6,091 bases of DNA from Holosporaceae bacterium (GCA_031284345.1 JAITAC010000066.1:1-6091); one strand, 5' to 3'; counted from the stretch's first letter, positions 1 through 5,507 are shown. Notes: generated by a model from the sequence alone, not told the origin. A program made the numbers and translations.

Positions 1-1
1 A

Positions 2-115
2 AGAGGATATTTTGTTGTGACAGTTGGCAATATCAATGCGGAGGACGTACAAAAATACATAGAAAATCAGGAAATTCATCATAAAACTGATAATTTCAAA
101 ATATCAGAATTTTGA
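2..115 (+). CDS. tnpA: IS200/IS605-family transposase TnpA, C-terminal fragment (5' end outside window)
   Basis: Only the last 37 codons are in the window, reading RGYFVVTVGNIN then a YIENQE stretch and ending with TGA at 113-115. The pattern G-Y-F-x-x-T-V-G followed by a short helix with Y-I-x-x-Q is the C-terminal signature of the small Y1 (HUH) transposases of the IS200/IS605 group, which move single-stranded DNA without making target duplications. The catalytic HUH motif and tyrosine lie upstream and cannot be seen, so it is unknown whether the gene is intact. Support for the family comes from the next 60 bases, which contain two hairpins of the kind TnpA recognises at the element's right end. 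The TnpA assignment rests on a short stretch but agrees with that context. Confidence 0.72.
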   Translation, partial: RGYFVVTVGNINAEDVQKYIENQEIHHKTDNFKISEF

Positions 116-123
116 GTTCACTC

Positions 124-252
124 TTAACTACCGCTTTGCAAGCGTAACCTCAAACCACCGGCTTTAGCCGGTCGTAGTTGATCTAATTTCTTCAATTCTT
201 CCTTCGCGGCTTTGGACAACCCATCGCTCAAATAACTCGATTTCTTGGACAT
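124..252 (-). CDS. Small 42-aa ORF, probably a gene truncated by the IS200/IS605 insertion
   Basis: I do not recognise this protein. It begins MSKKSSYLSDGLSKAAKEEL, is Lys/Glu-rich and probably helical over residues 10-25, and ends in RPAKAGGLRLRLQSGS. The start is well supported: a perfect AGGAGG (complement of 259-264) lies 6 bases before the ATG, and a near-consensus sigma70 promoter lies upstream at 292-320. The last 15 or so codons are read from the complement of the insertion-sequence hairpins, which suggests that the original gene continued to the left and that the element replaced its tail with a chance C-terminus and stop. Alternatively it is a complete short peptide gene that belongs with the element. 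It is convergent with tnpA. The expression signals are firm; the identity and integrity are not. Confidence 0.45.
   Translation of the reverse strand: MSKKSSYLSDGLSKAAKEELKKLDQLRPAKAGGLRLRLQSGS
132..144 (+). repeat. Short hairpin between tnpA and the right-end hairpin
   Basis: CGCTT-TGC-AAGCG forms a 5-bp stem with a 3-base loop, and the flanking TA (129-130) and TA (145-146) could lengthen it past one bulged C. It may be a second structural element of the insertion-sequence end or part of a weak tnpA terminator. The role is inferred from position only. Confidence 0.4.
157..172 (+). repeat. Right-end hairpin of the IS200/IS605 element
   Basis: A perfect 6-bp stem (ACCGGC / GCCGGT) closes on a TTTA tetraloop, 41 bases after the transposase stop. 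The GC-rich stem stands out from its AT-rich surroundings. In this family such a subterminal hairpin is bound by TnpA as folded single-stranded DNA. It could also serve as the transcription stop of tnpA, but no T-run follows. Confidence 0.6.
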
Positions 253-258
253 TTGCAA

Positions 259-264
259 CCTCCT
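259..264 (-). promoter_or_regulatory. Consensus Shine-Dalgarno of the 42-aa minus-strand ORF
   Basis: Read on the minus strand this is AGGAGG, fully complementary to the 16S rRNA tail, 6 bases from the ATG at 252. Other starts in this window use only GGAG or weaker sites, so this is the strongest ribosome site present and the main argument that the short ORF is or was translated. Confidence 0.65.
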
Positions 265-291
265 GTACTGATAAACACTGCTAACATAAGG

Positions 292-320
292 ATTATAGCA
301 ATAACTACAAACCTTCTCAA
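292..320 (-). promoter_or_regulatory. Strong sigma70-type promoter for the minus-strand small ORF
   Basis: On the minus strand there is TTGAGA (320-315, five of six matches to TTGACA), a 17-base spacer and a perfect TATAAT (297-292) preceded by TGC, which makes it also an extended -10. Transcription would start near 285 and run left through the ribosome site and ORF, then antisense across the insertion-sequence right end and the tnpA 3' end. A 6-bp inverted repeat (323-328 with 338-343) sits just upstream of the -35 and could be an operator or nothing. Confidence 0.65.
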
Positions 321-682
321 TACATTATCGATAGTTAATAATGGGAAATGGTATGACTCCTATGGAGTATATTAACTCAACCTATGGGAGACTAAATCTG
401 TCTCATATCTCATGAACTATTACAGTTGCAATTTCAGGAAATTTCATCATGGTTCTCATTGCGAATGAGTATATAAATCGGTGAGAAATAACCCTTAACA
501 TCAATGGGGCTCCAGGATCAGTAGGGTGGTGAGCGCCGTTAACGGAAATTTTACAATTTTTTTATATCATGGTACCTGGTGGAAGAGGATTCGTGCCATA
601 AAATCTGATAAAAAACAGAAATACACGTCAAAATCAGTGTGTTACTGAATCCGCTGGGCGATAAACAACAAAAATTAAATAG
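321..682. other. Intergenic stretch of about 360 bases with no supportable gene
   Basis: All frames are broken into short pieces. The longest candidates are a 40-codon plus-strand frame (526-648, GTG start, no convincing ribosome site) and a 32-codon minus-strand frame (501-403) that does have GGAG 8 bases before its ATG. Small inverted repeats are present: ACTCC-TAT-GGAGT near 355-367, GAGAC with GTCTC near 387-403, CTCATT-GCG-AATGAG at 455-469 and the palindrome CCGTTAACGG near 536-545. The part from about 500 to 600 is richer in G+C than its flanks. It may be a decayed gene or element remnant, or the two diverging upstream regions. No tRNA, riboswitch or other named RNA was recognised. Confidence 0.5.
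455..469. repeat. Perfect inverted repeat CTCATT-GCG-AATGAG
   Basis: Six-base arms are separated by GCG, giving a 15-base dyad in otherwise unassigned DNA, more than 210 bases upstream of the operon promoter. It may be a protein-binding site or a small hairpin; nothing in the sequence decides. The distance makes direct control of the 683-711 promoter doubtful. Confidence 0.3.
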
Positions 683-711
683 TTGAATTTAATCTAATTA
701 AATTTTATGAT
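683..711 (+). promoter_or_regulatory. Sigma70-type promoter of the small membrane protein-terC-cckA operon
   Basis: TTGAAT (683-688) and TATGAT (706-711) are separated by 17 bases; they match the consensus hexamers at four and five of six positions. The predicted transcript start is near 718, leaving a leader of about 23 bases before the GTG start at 741. No other promoter is evident before cckA, so this one probably serves all three genes. AT-richness raises the chance of fortuitous matches. Confidence 0.5.
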
Positions 712-729
712 TATTCCGTGATTTTTGTC

Positions 730-733
730 GGAG
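730..733 (+). promoter_or_regulatory. Ribosome binding site GGAG deciding the GTG 741 start
   Basis: GGAG lies exactly 7 bases before GTG 741. The same GGAG-N7-start geometry occurs at 900-903/911, 4442-4445/4453 and 5691-5694/5702. This supports translation beginning at 741 in the small-protein frame rather than in the longer terC frame at this position. Confidence 0.6.
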
Positions 734-740
734 TATTATC

Positions 741-914
741 GTGCATACATTCGTCGATTCTATTGCTTCTCCCATATTTATGTCGATTTTAATGCTACTG
801 TTTTTTCTGTATACCTGGAAAGAAAAAACATTGCTGTCTGCAATCGGATATACCGCTGTCTTGGGAGTACTTTTGTATGGAATAATTTTTATCATCTCCG
901 GAGCCTTGCATTGA
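741..914 (+). CDS. Small two-helix membrane protein (57 aa), first gene of the operon
   Basis: I do not recognise the family. The GTG start has a GGAG 7 bases upstream and a promoter just ahead, and the frame ends at TGA 912-914. The protein is strongly hydrophobic: helix 1 spans about residues 8-25 (IASPIFMSILMLLFFLYTW), a short charged turn KEKT follows at 27-30, and helix 2 spans about 31-53, rich in Leu, Ile, Val and Gly. There is no cleavable signal peptide or catalytic motif. A hairpin of two inner-membrane helices suggests an accessory or partner subunit, or a translation leader for the gene behind it. Its stop overlaps the TTG start of the TerC-family gene by four bases (TTGA), so the two are probably translationally coupled. 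It is too short for ordinary ORF cut-offs, and a spurious upstream extension of terC covers it in another frame, so annotation pipelines may miss it. Confidence 0.62.
   Translation: MHTFVDSIASPIFMSILMLLFFLYTWKEKTLLSAIGYTAVLGVLLYGIIFIISGALH
900..903 (+). promoter_or_regulatory. Ribosome binding site GGAG deciding the TTG 911 start of terC
   Basis: GGAG lies 7 bases before TTG 911, inside the end of the upstream small gene. This spacing equals that of three other starts in the window. It identifies TTG 911, not the TTG at 725, as the initiation codon; no ATG occurs in frame until residue 83, inside the conserved core. Confidence 0.65.
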
Positions 915-1828
915 ATGAAATTTTTCATTTGATTGCCTTCAATGTGGTTATATTAATTTTAATCATTGCGGATTTTTTTTTCGTATCCAAAAAAAAAACA
1001 TTGGCAAATGCCATTTTTCTCACATTTTTATGGATATTTTTGGGGCTATCGTTTTCGATTTACATATATATTTGGGGGGGGAAAAATTTATTTTACGAGT
1101 ATCTAACCGCCTACTGCGTAGAGAAGTCTCTGAGTGTCGACAATATATTCGTATTCATGCTGATTTTCCAAAAGATGAACATAGATGGCGAGTACCAGCG
1201 TAAGCTATTATTTCTGGGAATTTTTAGCGCGCTGATTTTTCGCGTAATAATGATTTTAATGGTATCTAGCCTGCTTCATTCGTTTCATTTTATGATGTGG
1301 ATATTTGGTGTTTTGCTATTTTATGCTGGCGTTGCGGCGTTTCAATCTCCAGAAGACGGGAAAAATTTTGGAGGTGTCGTATTGAAAAAAGCGGCAGCGT
1401 ATCTGAATATATCCGAAAAAAATCACGACGGACGTTTTTTTATTTCCGAAAACGGCGTGACGAAAATAACAATTTTGACCGTGACGATTTTTTGCATAGA
1501 AATCTGCGACATAGTTTTTGCATTTGATTCTATTCCGGCATTATTTTCTATTACCGACGATCGATTTGTGATATATACATCCAACGTTTTTGCCATAATT
1601 GGCCTCAGATCGCTGTACATTGTGTTTGCGAAGTTTGTGGGAGAGCTTCACTATCTGAAATACGGAGTCGCACTGATATTATGTTTAATAGGGACGAAAA
1701 TGATGTTGTCAAATTACATACATTTTGATTCATATGTTTATTTACTTGTAATAGCGGGGATACTGATAGTTTCGTCGGGCATGTCTGCGATTAAAAATCA
1801 TATGAAGAAGTCTAGTGGTGAAAAATGA
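911..1828 (+). CDS. TerC/Alx-family integral membrane protein, probable Mn2+/metal ion exporter
   Basis: With the TTG 911 start the protein has 305 aa, close to the usual 310-350 of this family, and opens directly with the first membrane helix (MNEIFHLIAFNVVILILIIA), as in E. coli Alx. About eight or nine membrane segments can be drawn (near 5-21, 33-54, 75-89, 97-117, 122-143, 186-205, 223-243, 250-266, 274-290). Family hallmarks are present: EKSLSVDN at 71-78 with Glu71 and Asp77; E-x-x-D-I-V-F-A-F-D-S-I-P-A with Glu197, Asp200 and Asp206; then ITDD and TSNVFAIIGLRSLY. The acidic residues in the membrane are thought to bind the metal. E. coli Alx and related TerC proteins export manganese and protect against its excess; the tellurite link of the founding TerC is less clear. 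It overlaps the genes on both sides by four bases. No yybP-ykoY riboswitch, often found ahead of such genes, was seen. The first 170 bases contain T9, A10 and G8 runs. The family call is firm; the substrate is inferred. Confidence 0.9.
   Translation: MNEIFHLIAFNVVILILIIADFFFVSKKKTLANAIFLTFLWIFLGLSFSIYIYIWGGKNLFYEYLTAYCVEKSLSVDNIFVFMLIFQKMNIDGEYQRKLLFLGIFSALIFRVIMILMVSSLLHSFHFMMWIFGVLLFYAGVAAFQSPEDGKNFGGVVLKKAAAYLNISEKNHDGRFFISENGVTKITILTVTIFCIEICDIVFAFDSIPALFSITDDRFVIYTSNVFAIIGLRSLYIVFAKFVGELHYLKYGVALILCLIGTKMMLSNYIHFDSYVYLLVIAGILIVSSGMSAIKNHMKKSSGEK
973..1081 (+). repeat. Cluster of homopolymer runs (T9, A10, G8) inside terC
   Basis: Within about 110 bases near the start of the TerC-family gene there are nine T (973-981), ten A (989-998) and eight G (1074-1081). 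Long A/T runs are common in AT-rich genomes, but a G8 run is not. A one-base slip in any of them would shift the frame before the conserved EKSLSVDN motif. Whether they vary in the population cannot be seen from one sequence. Confidence 0.55.
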
Positions 1829-4305
1829 TTTTTATAGACGTAGAAAGTTTTTTAGCCAAGCGACATATTTCATTTAAACACGCAGCGATGGCGTGTATGT
1901 TTTCGATATGTATTTTATTTGCCATACTGTTGGACGGAAATTATATATCCATTGCAGCCATTTTTATTATTGGATTCATGTGCATGTTGTTTGCGCGAGA
2001 AATCAAGCGACTGCGCGAGTATAATCAGATTGTGACGTTTCAAAAGGACATTGTGGCCGGAGGATTGGACGTCTCTTTGTTTGCTTTTTTTGCTTTTTCC
2101 GAAAATGGCAAATGCGTATTTTTTAATCGAGTGGCACAGAATCTATTTCCCGGTTTCAAGGTGAAAACCATTGAAGATTTTATTTTTTGTTTTGGAAAAT
2201 ATCCGCAGGTTGTGGCGGTGATTCGTATTTTGCAGGAGTCTGCTTTGAATCGCAAGCCATCGCACCGAGATGTTCCCATGAAATTGAATTCCAGTCAGAC
2301 GTCCTTATGGCGGATAGCGGCCTCTCCTCTGATGGAGCGTCCTGGATTCTCCGGCTGGACCATTGTAGATTTGACGCCGTCGACGTCGGAAGTTAAGTCG
2401 CTGGACGCCAATTGCAAATTCCTTCTGGATCTGCTCAATAATGCTCCTTTCGGCTATGTCTGTCTGAACGAAAATGACGAAATCACTTTTTGCAACGGTG
2501 CGTTTTCCAATTGGATAGGCATGCCTTCGGAGCGACTAGTTGGAAATGGCATATTAAAATACATCGTGAAAGAAAAAAGCGAGGGGATTGGTTTTGTTGG
2601 CTTTAAAAAATCTATGCTGGATCCGCAAATTCCGCTGAAATTGACGCTGAAAGCGGAAAATGGCGACGAAACCGAAATTGTGGCGCGTCCCATTATGGAA
2701 AATTCCTACGATCAGAAAATATATCTGATGCTAAAAGAGGCCCACAATGGCGGAGACCTGATGCAGGCGCTCGGAAAAACAAAGCTGTATTTTGAACACA
2801 TATTTGAAGATGCCCCTGTTGGAATACTCATAACTGATGGCGCTGAAGAAATAAATTCTTCCAATGCTACATTAAAAAATCTCATGGGAGTAGAAAAAAT
2901 AGACAAACTTTCATTCCTGGATTTTATTGCCGATGATCACCGAGAAGCCGTAAGAGAAAAATTATATAAGTTGGTGAGCGGAATTTATAAGTCATTATCA
3001 CCATTTGAAATACAATTTAAGAATCAGCCCCAAAAAGCGGTTATGATCTACGCCACTAAAATAGAGGAAAGCAAAAGAACCAAGGAAAATGATGGACTTG
3101 TCATTTATTTCGTCGACGTTACGGAAACTAAGGAGCTGCAGCTAAGGTTTGTGCAATCGCAAAAAATGCAGGCGGTGGGACAGTTGGCCGGCGGCATCGC
3201 GCACGATTTCAATAATCTACTGACGGCCATAATTGGCTATTGCGATTTACTGCTGGAAAAGTATATGCCGTCGGACCAGTCTTTTAACGATGTGATACAG
3301 ATAAAACAGAACGCTAATCGAGCGTCGAATCTAGTGAAACAACTGCTAGCATTCTCGCGGCAGCAGACACTGCAGCCGAAAATATTGAGCGTAACGGACA
3401 TGATCAGCGAATTATGTGCTCTGCTGAAGCGACTTCTGGGGGCCAGAATCGAGCTAAAAGTCGAGCACGGCAGAGACATTGGTTTTGTGAAAGTCGATCA
3501 GATACAATTTGAGCAGGTCATAATAAATCTTGCGGTAAACGCCCGGGACGCCATGAAGGACGTCGGTACGTTGACCATTCGCACGTCGCCCTACGAGTCC
3601 AAGGAGCCGAAATTCTTGCGCGGAGATACAATGCCTCCGGGAAATTACGCGCTCATCGAAGTGGAAGACACCGGATCCGGTATTTCCGAAAGCGATATGA
3701 ATAGAATTTTCGATCCGTTTTTCTCCACTAAAGCCAAAGGACATGGAACCGGACTCGGATTGTCAACGGTCTACGGCATCATCAACCAAACAGGAGGATT
3801 TATATCTCTGGAAAGTAAAGTTGGAATCGGCACGAGATTCAGCATCTATTTCCCGGTGAGTGCTTCAAGCAAAAGTATCCCACCGGAAGACATCGAAAAA
3901 GCACCGGAAAATAAAAACATCGATCTAACCGGAGGCGGCACAATCTTGCTGGTGGAAGACGAAGACGCTGTCCGAATGTTCAGCACTCGAGCGCTCCGCA
4001 ATAAAGGATATAGCGTAATCGAAGCATCAAACGGCGAATCCGCTCTGGAATTCATCAGAAAAGGTACACAATCAATAGATCTGGTGATAACCGACGTCGT
4101 CATGCCAAAAATGGACGGTCCAACATTGATGACAAATATCAAAAAACATAATCCGCAGATGAAAGTGATATTCATATCCGGCTATACGGAAGATAGCTTC
4201 CGCGAATCGCTGGCCAATGATAGCACCGTGTATTTTCTGTCTAAGCCGTTTAATCTCAGAGAACTGGCTCAAAAAGTAAAAGAAGTAATGGGCGATACTC
4301 GCTAA
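1825..4305 (+). CDS. cckA: CckA-type hybrid sensor histidine kinase/response regulator
   Basis: The 826-aa protein starts with two membrane helices (about 20-36 and 40-57) joined by a very short loop, so it has almost no periplasmic sensor. Three PAS-like regions follow (about 80-185, 200-305 and 320-435). The HisKA domain holds the phospho-acceptor His460 in GGIAHDFNN, within a stretch typical of alphaproteobacterial CckA (AVGQLAGGIAHDFNNLLTAI). The HATPase_c domain has the N box NLAVNARDAM (Asn572), DTGSGI (615-620), FDPFFSTK (629-636) and GTGLGL (641-646). The C-terminal receiver has acidic residues at 711-714, phospho-accepting Asp757, Ser785 and Lys807, so every catalytic residue appears intact. 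CckA autophosphorylates, passes phosphate to its own receiver and then via ChpT to CtrA (and CpdR), controlling cell-cycle events; at low kinase activity it drains phosphate. Caulobacter CckA is about 690 aa with two PAS domains, so this one is longer. Its ATG overlaps the terC stop (ATGA); only a weak GGTG precedes it, so translation probably depends on coupling. Confidence 0.93.
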   Translation: MIFIDVESFLAKRHISFKHAAMACMFSICILFAILLDGNYISIAAIFIIGFMCMLFAREIKRLREYNQIVTFQKDIVAGGLDVSLFAFFAFSENGKCVFFNRVAQNLFPGFKVKTIEDFIFCFGKYPQVVAVIRILQESALNRKPSHRDVPMKLNSSQTSLWRIAASPLMERPGFSGWTIVDLTPSTSEVKSLDANCKFLLDLLNNAPFGYVCLNENDEITFCNGAFSNWIGMPSERLVGNGILKYIVKEKSEGIGFVGFKKSMLDPQIPLKLTLKAENGDETEIVARPIMENSYDQKIYLMLKEAHNGGDLMQALGKTKLYFEHIFEDAPVGILITDGAEEINSSNATLKNLMGVEKIDKLSFLDFIADDHREAVREKLYKLVSGIYKSLSPFEIQFKNQPQKAVMIYATKIEESKRTKENDGLVIYFVDVTETKELQLRFVQSQKMQAVGQLAGGIAHDFNNLLTAIIGYCDLLLEKYMPSDQSFNDVIQIKQNANRASNLVKQLLAFSRQQTLQPKILSVTDMISELCALLKRLLGARIELKVEHGRDIGFVKVDQIQFEQVIINLAVNARDAMKDVGTLTIRTSPYESKEPKFLRGDTMPPGNYALIEVEDTGSGISESDMNRIFDPFFSTKAKGHGTGLGLSTVYGIINQTGGFISLESKVGIGTRFSIYFPVSASSKSIPPEDIEKAPENKNIDLTGGGTILLVEDEDAVRMFSTRALRNKGYSVIEASNGESALEFIRKGTQSIDLVITDVVMPKMDGPTLMTNIKKHNPQMKVIFISGYTEDSFRESLANDSTVYFLSKPFNLRELAQKVKEVMGDTR

Positions 4306-4313
4306 ATTTTTTT
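4292..4313 (+). terminator. Possible weak intrinsic terminator at the end of cckA
   Basis: GCGA-TAC-TCGC forms a 4-bp hairpin over the last cckA codons, followed after TAAA by seven T (4307-4313). The layout is that of a rho-independent terminator, but the stem is short, so efficiency would be poor. It separates the cckA operon from the duplicated genes, which have their own promoter. Confidence 0.35.
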
Positions 4314-4378
4314 CCTATAGTTGCCAGAAATGTGATAATGCCATTGCCTAGTGTCTTACCATCCCGCGGCGAAAGAAA

Positions 4379-4398
4379 AATTTTTTATATAAAAAATT
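4379..4398. repeat. Perfect 20-bp AT palindrome upstream of the first exported-protein gene
   Basis: The sequence AATTTTTTATATAAAAAATT is fully self-complementary. It could be a binding site, a bidirectional terminator-like hairpin for transcripts leaving cckA, or a by-product of AT-richness. The matching place ahead of the second copy (about 5619-5646) has an insertion and is not a perfect palindrome. Confidence 0.4.
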
Positions 4399-4421
4399 AC
4401 CATATTATTTATTACCATTAT

Positions 4422-4432
4422 TTGCTATAATC
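4422..4432 (+). promoter_or_regulatory. Extended -10 promoter of the first methyltransferase-like gene
   Basis: TATAAT (4426-4431) is preceded by TGC, giving an extended -10 element. At the usual -35 distance there is only AT-rich sequence with no good TTGACA, as expected for a promoter that leans on the extended -10. The transcript would start near 4438, only about 15 bases before the ATG at 4453, with GGAG at 4442-4445 in the short leader. The same 11-mer TTGCTATAATC occurs ahead of the second copy and, on the minus strand, at 291-301. Confidence 0.6.
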
Positions 4433-4452
4433 TTTAAAAATGGAGTAAAAAT

Positions 4453-5436
4453 ATGATATTTAACAAAAAAAACTTTTTTATCTTTTGTTTCTTTTCCTTA
4501 ACACAATTATTCGCGGCAGATGCTAGTGAGCATCCGACAACCTGTAGCAATGTAACAAGTAGCGGCATTCCGGTACCGCCTATTTCGGCGCTGTTGGATG
4601 ATGATGATGCTACTCCGCCACCTCTTCCTAATGAAGTTGCTTCCAATTATAGTTTGTTGGAAAAACTGAATCCAGGAGATCTTACTTTCAAGAATTATCA
4701 GTTATATATTGAGTACACCAAGGAAATAGGATTGCCACAGACACTCATCGTAGGAGCTGGAAGAGGAAAATCCCATCCTATATCAAAGATAAATCACTAT
4801 GATCAAGTTGCTTATGAAAAACCACACAATTATTTCTTGGTCGACCTGAATCCAGAATTCAAACCAGACCTCTGCCTCAGTATCCTAAACCTGAGTCCTG
4901 AGCTTTGCGGCGGTAATTATCGCTATGTTATATTTGAAAACGTCAATATGGATTATTCATTTACGCCAAAAGCCATGGAAGCCGCATTTAGTATTCTGGC
5001 TCCTGGAGGCTCAATTATTTCTTCTGGTATTCCAAATATTTGTGGAAAAGATTTTATTCCAGAAGAGATAAACGAAAATGATTCATCGATAAAACAATTT
5101 AATTTTATCGGAGGAGAATATTTTTATAAAGAAGGAAACGAAGGTCAACAACTCTTGGGAAATAGTATTTATTGTGACGCAGTGTCTGGTGCAGATAACA
5201 GTATATTATCATATCATTCTTCCGCTGCACACATTGATTTTTACAGTAAAAACAGTGCTAATTTTATGATGTTTTTGGGTTTGTCTCCAAACGAAGCTGA
5301 TATAAAATTTAAATATATCTACTGTGATTTTGAAAAATGGCCCCGAAAAGACAACGAGATTCTTTTCAGAGAATACGGACATCGCATGATTTTCCCGTTT
5401 GGTAAGATACTTATGATCATAACCAAAAAGCAATAG
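4453..5436 (+). CDS. Exported protein with class I methyltransferase-like fold (327 aa), copy 1
   Basis: I recognise the fold but not the family. Residues 1-21 form a Sec signal peptide: MIFNKK, a Phe-rich hydrophobic core, then QLFAADA with probable cleavage after Ala21 or Ala24. A low-complexity Asp/Pro linker follows (about 48-62, LLDDDDATPPPLP). The core resembles a SAM-dependent Rossmann methyltransferase: TLIVGAGRG (97-105) matches the glycine-rich motif I, FLVDLNPEFKPDL (128-140) matches strand 2 with Asp131 then strand 3, YRYVIFENVN (156-165) strand 4, and the ILAPGGSIIS segment (181-190) strand 5. The acidic residue usual two places before the first motif-I glycine is Ile99 here, so SAM binding and activity are uncertain. 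The C-terminal 130 residues resemble nothing I know. The ATG has GGAG 7 bases upstream. An exported methyltransferase has no obvious SAM supply in the periplasm, so action in a host cell or a non-enzymatic role is possible; this is inference. The gene is duplicated downstream. Confidence 0.72.
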   Translation: MIFNKKNFFIFCFFSLTQLFAADASEHPTTCSNVTSSGIPVPPISALLDDDDATPPPLPNEVASNYSLLEKLNPGDLTFKNYQLYIEYTKEIGLPQTLIVGAGRGKSHPISKINHYDQVAYEKPHNYFLVDLNPEFKPDLCLSILNLSPELCGGNYRYVIFENVNMDYSFTPKAMEAAFSILAPGGSIISSGIPNICGKDFIPEEINENDSSIKQFNFIGGEYFYKEGNEGQQLLGNSIYCDAVSGADNSILSYHSSAAHIDFYSKNSANFMMFLGLSPNEADIKFKYIYCDFEKWPRKDNEILFREYGHRMIFPFGKILMIITKKQ

Positions 5437-5473
5437 TGTGATCCGCGAAAAAAAACGCTGGAGCATCGATCCC

Positions 5474-5507
5474 AAGACTTACCGCCCTATGGATTGCGGC
5501 AGGTCTT
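5474..5507 (+). terminator. Long imperfect hairpin after the first methyltransferase-like gene
   Basis: AAGACTTACCGC (5474-5485) pairs with GCGGCAGGTCTT (5496-5507) across a 10-base loop; eleven of twelve positions pair, including one G-U, with one A-C mismatch. It lies 38 bases after the stop. No T-run follows, so it is not a classical intrinsic terminator; it may stabilise the mRNA 3' end or belong to the repeat that adjoins it. Confidence 0.4.

Larger units (their letters stand above)
1..182 (+). mobile_element. Right-hand portion of an IS200/IS605-type insertion sequence
   Basis: This stretch holds the transposase 3' end (to 115) followed by two hairpins: CGCTT-TGC-AAGCG at 132-144 and ACCGGC-TTTA-GCCGGT at 157-172. 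IS200/IS605 elements have no terminal inverted repeats; they carry subterminal hairpins instead, and cleavage occurs a few bases 3' of the right-end hairpin. The exact end cannot be fixed from one copy; about 175-195 is likely, and 182 is a working boundary. The left part of the element lies outside the window. Confidence 0.6.

Noticed and set aside
574..600. tRNA 3' end on the minus strand (GAATCCTCTTCCACCA)
   Set aside because: The CCA and partial T-arm look are superficial: no matching T-stem, no acceptor partner and no anticodon arm can be built upstream.
526..648. 40-codon plus-strand ORF starting at GTG 526
   Set aside because: No good ribosome site at the right distance, no recognisable sequence, and the length is expected by chance.
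500..740. Manganese (yybP-ykoY) riboswitch upstream of the TerC operon
   Set aside because: These often precede TerC/Alx genes, so I looked for the GGGGAGUAG-type core and its partner loop. Neither is present, and the promoter at 683-711 would leave only a 23-base leader.
725..910. 62-codon N-terminal extension of the TerC-family protein starting at TTG 725
   Set aside because: It has no TerC similarity, no ribosome site at the right distance, and covers a well-supported small gene in another frame. Start at TTG 911 gives the expected length and N-terminus.
698..928. 76-codon minus-strand ORF
   Set aside because: It is antisense to the small membrane protein gene, with no ribosome site or recognisable protein; a shadow frame.
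3454..3744. 96-codon minus-strand ORF inside cckA
   Set aside because: It lies opposite the conserved HATPase domain and has no signals of its own; the same applies to the other antisense frames within 2040-4272.
5437..5473. Intrinsic terminator directly after the first methyltransferase-like gene
   Set aside because: There is an A8 run but no stem before a T-run on the plus strand; the only real stem is the later one at 5474-5507, which lacks a T-run.
5209..5475. 88-codon minus-strand ORF at the end of the first methyltransferase-like gene
   Set aside because: It is antisense to a supported gene, has no motif, and its start region lies in the intergenic hairpin area without a clear ribosome site.
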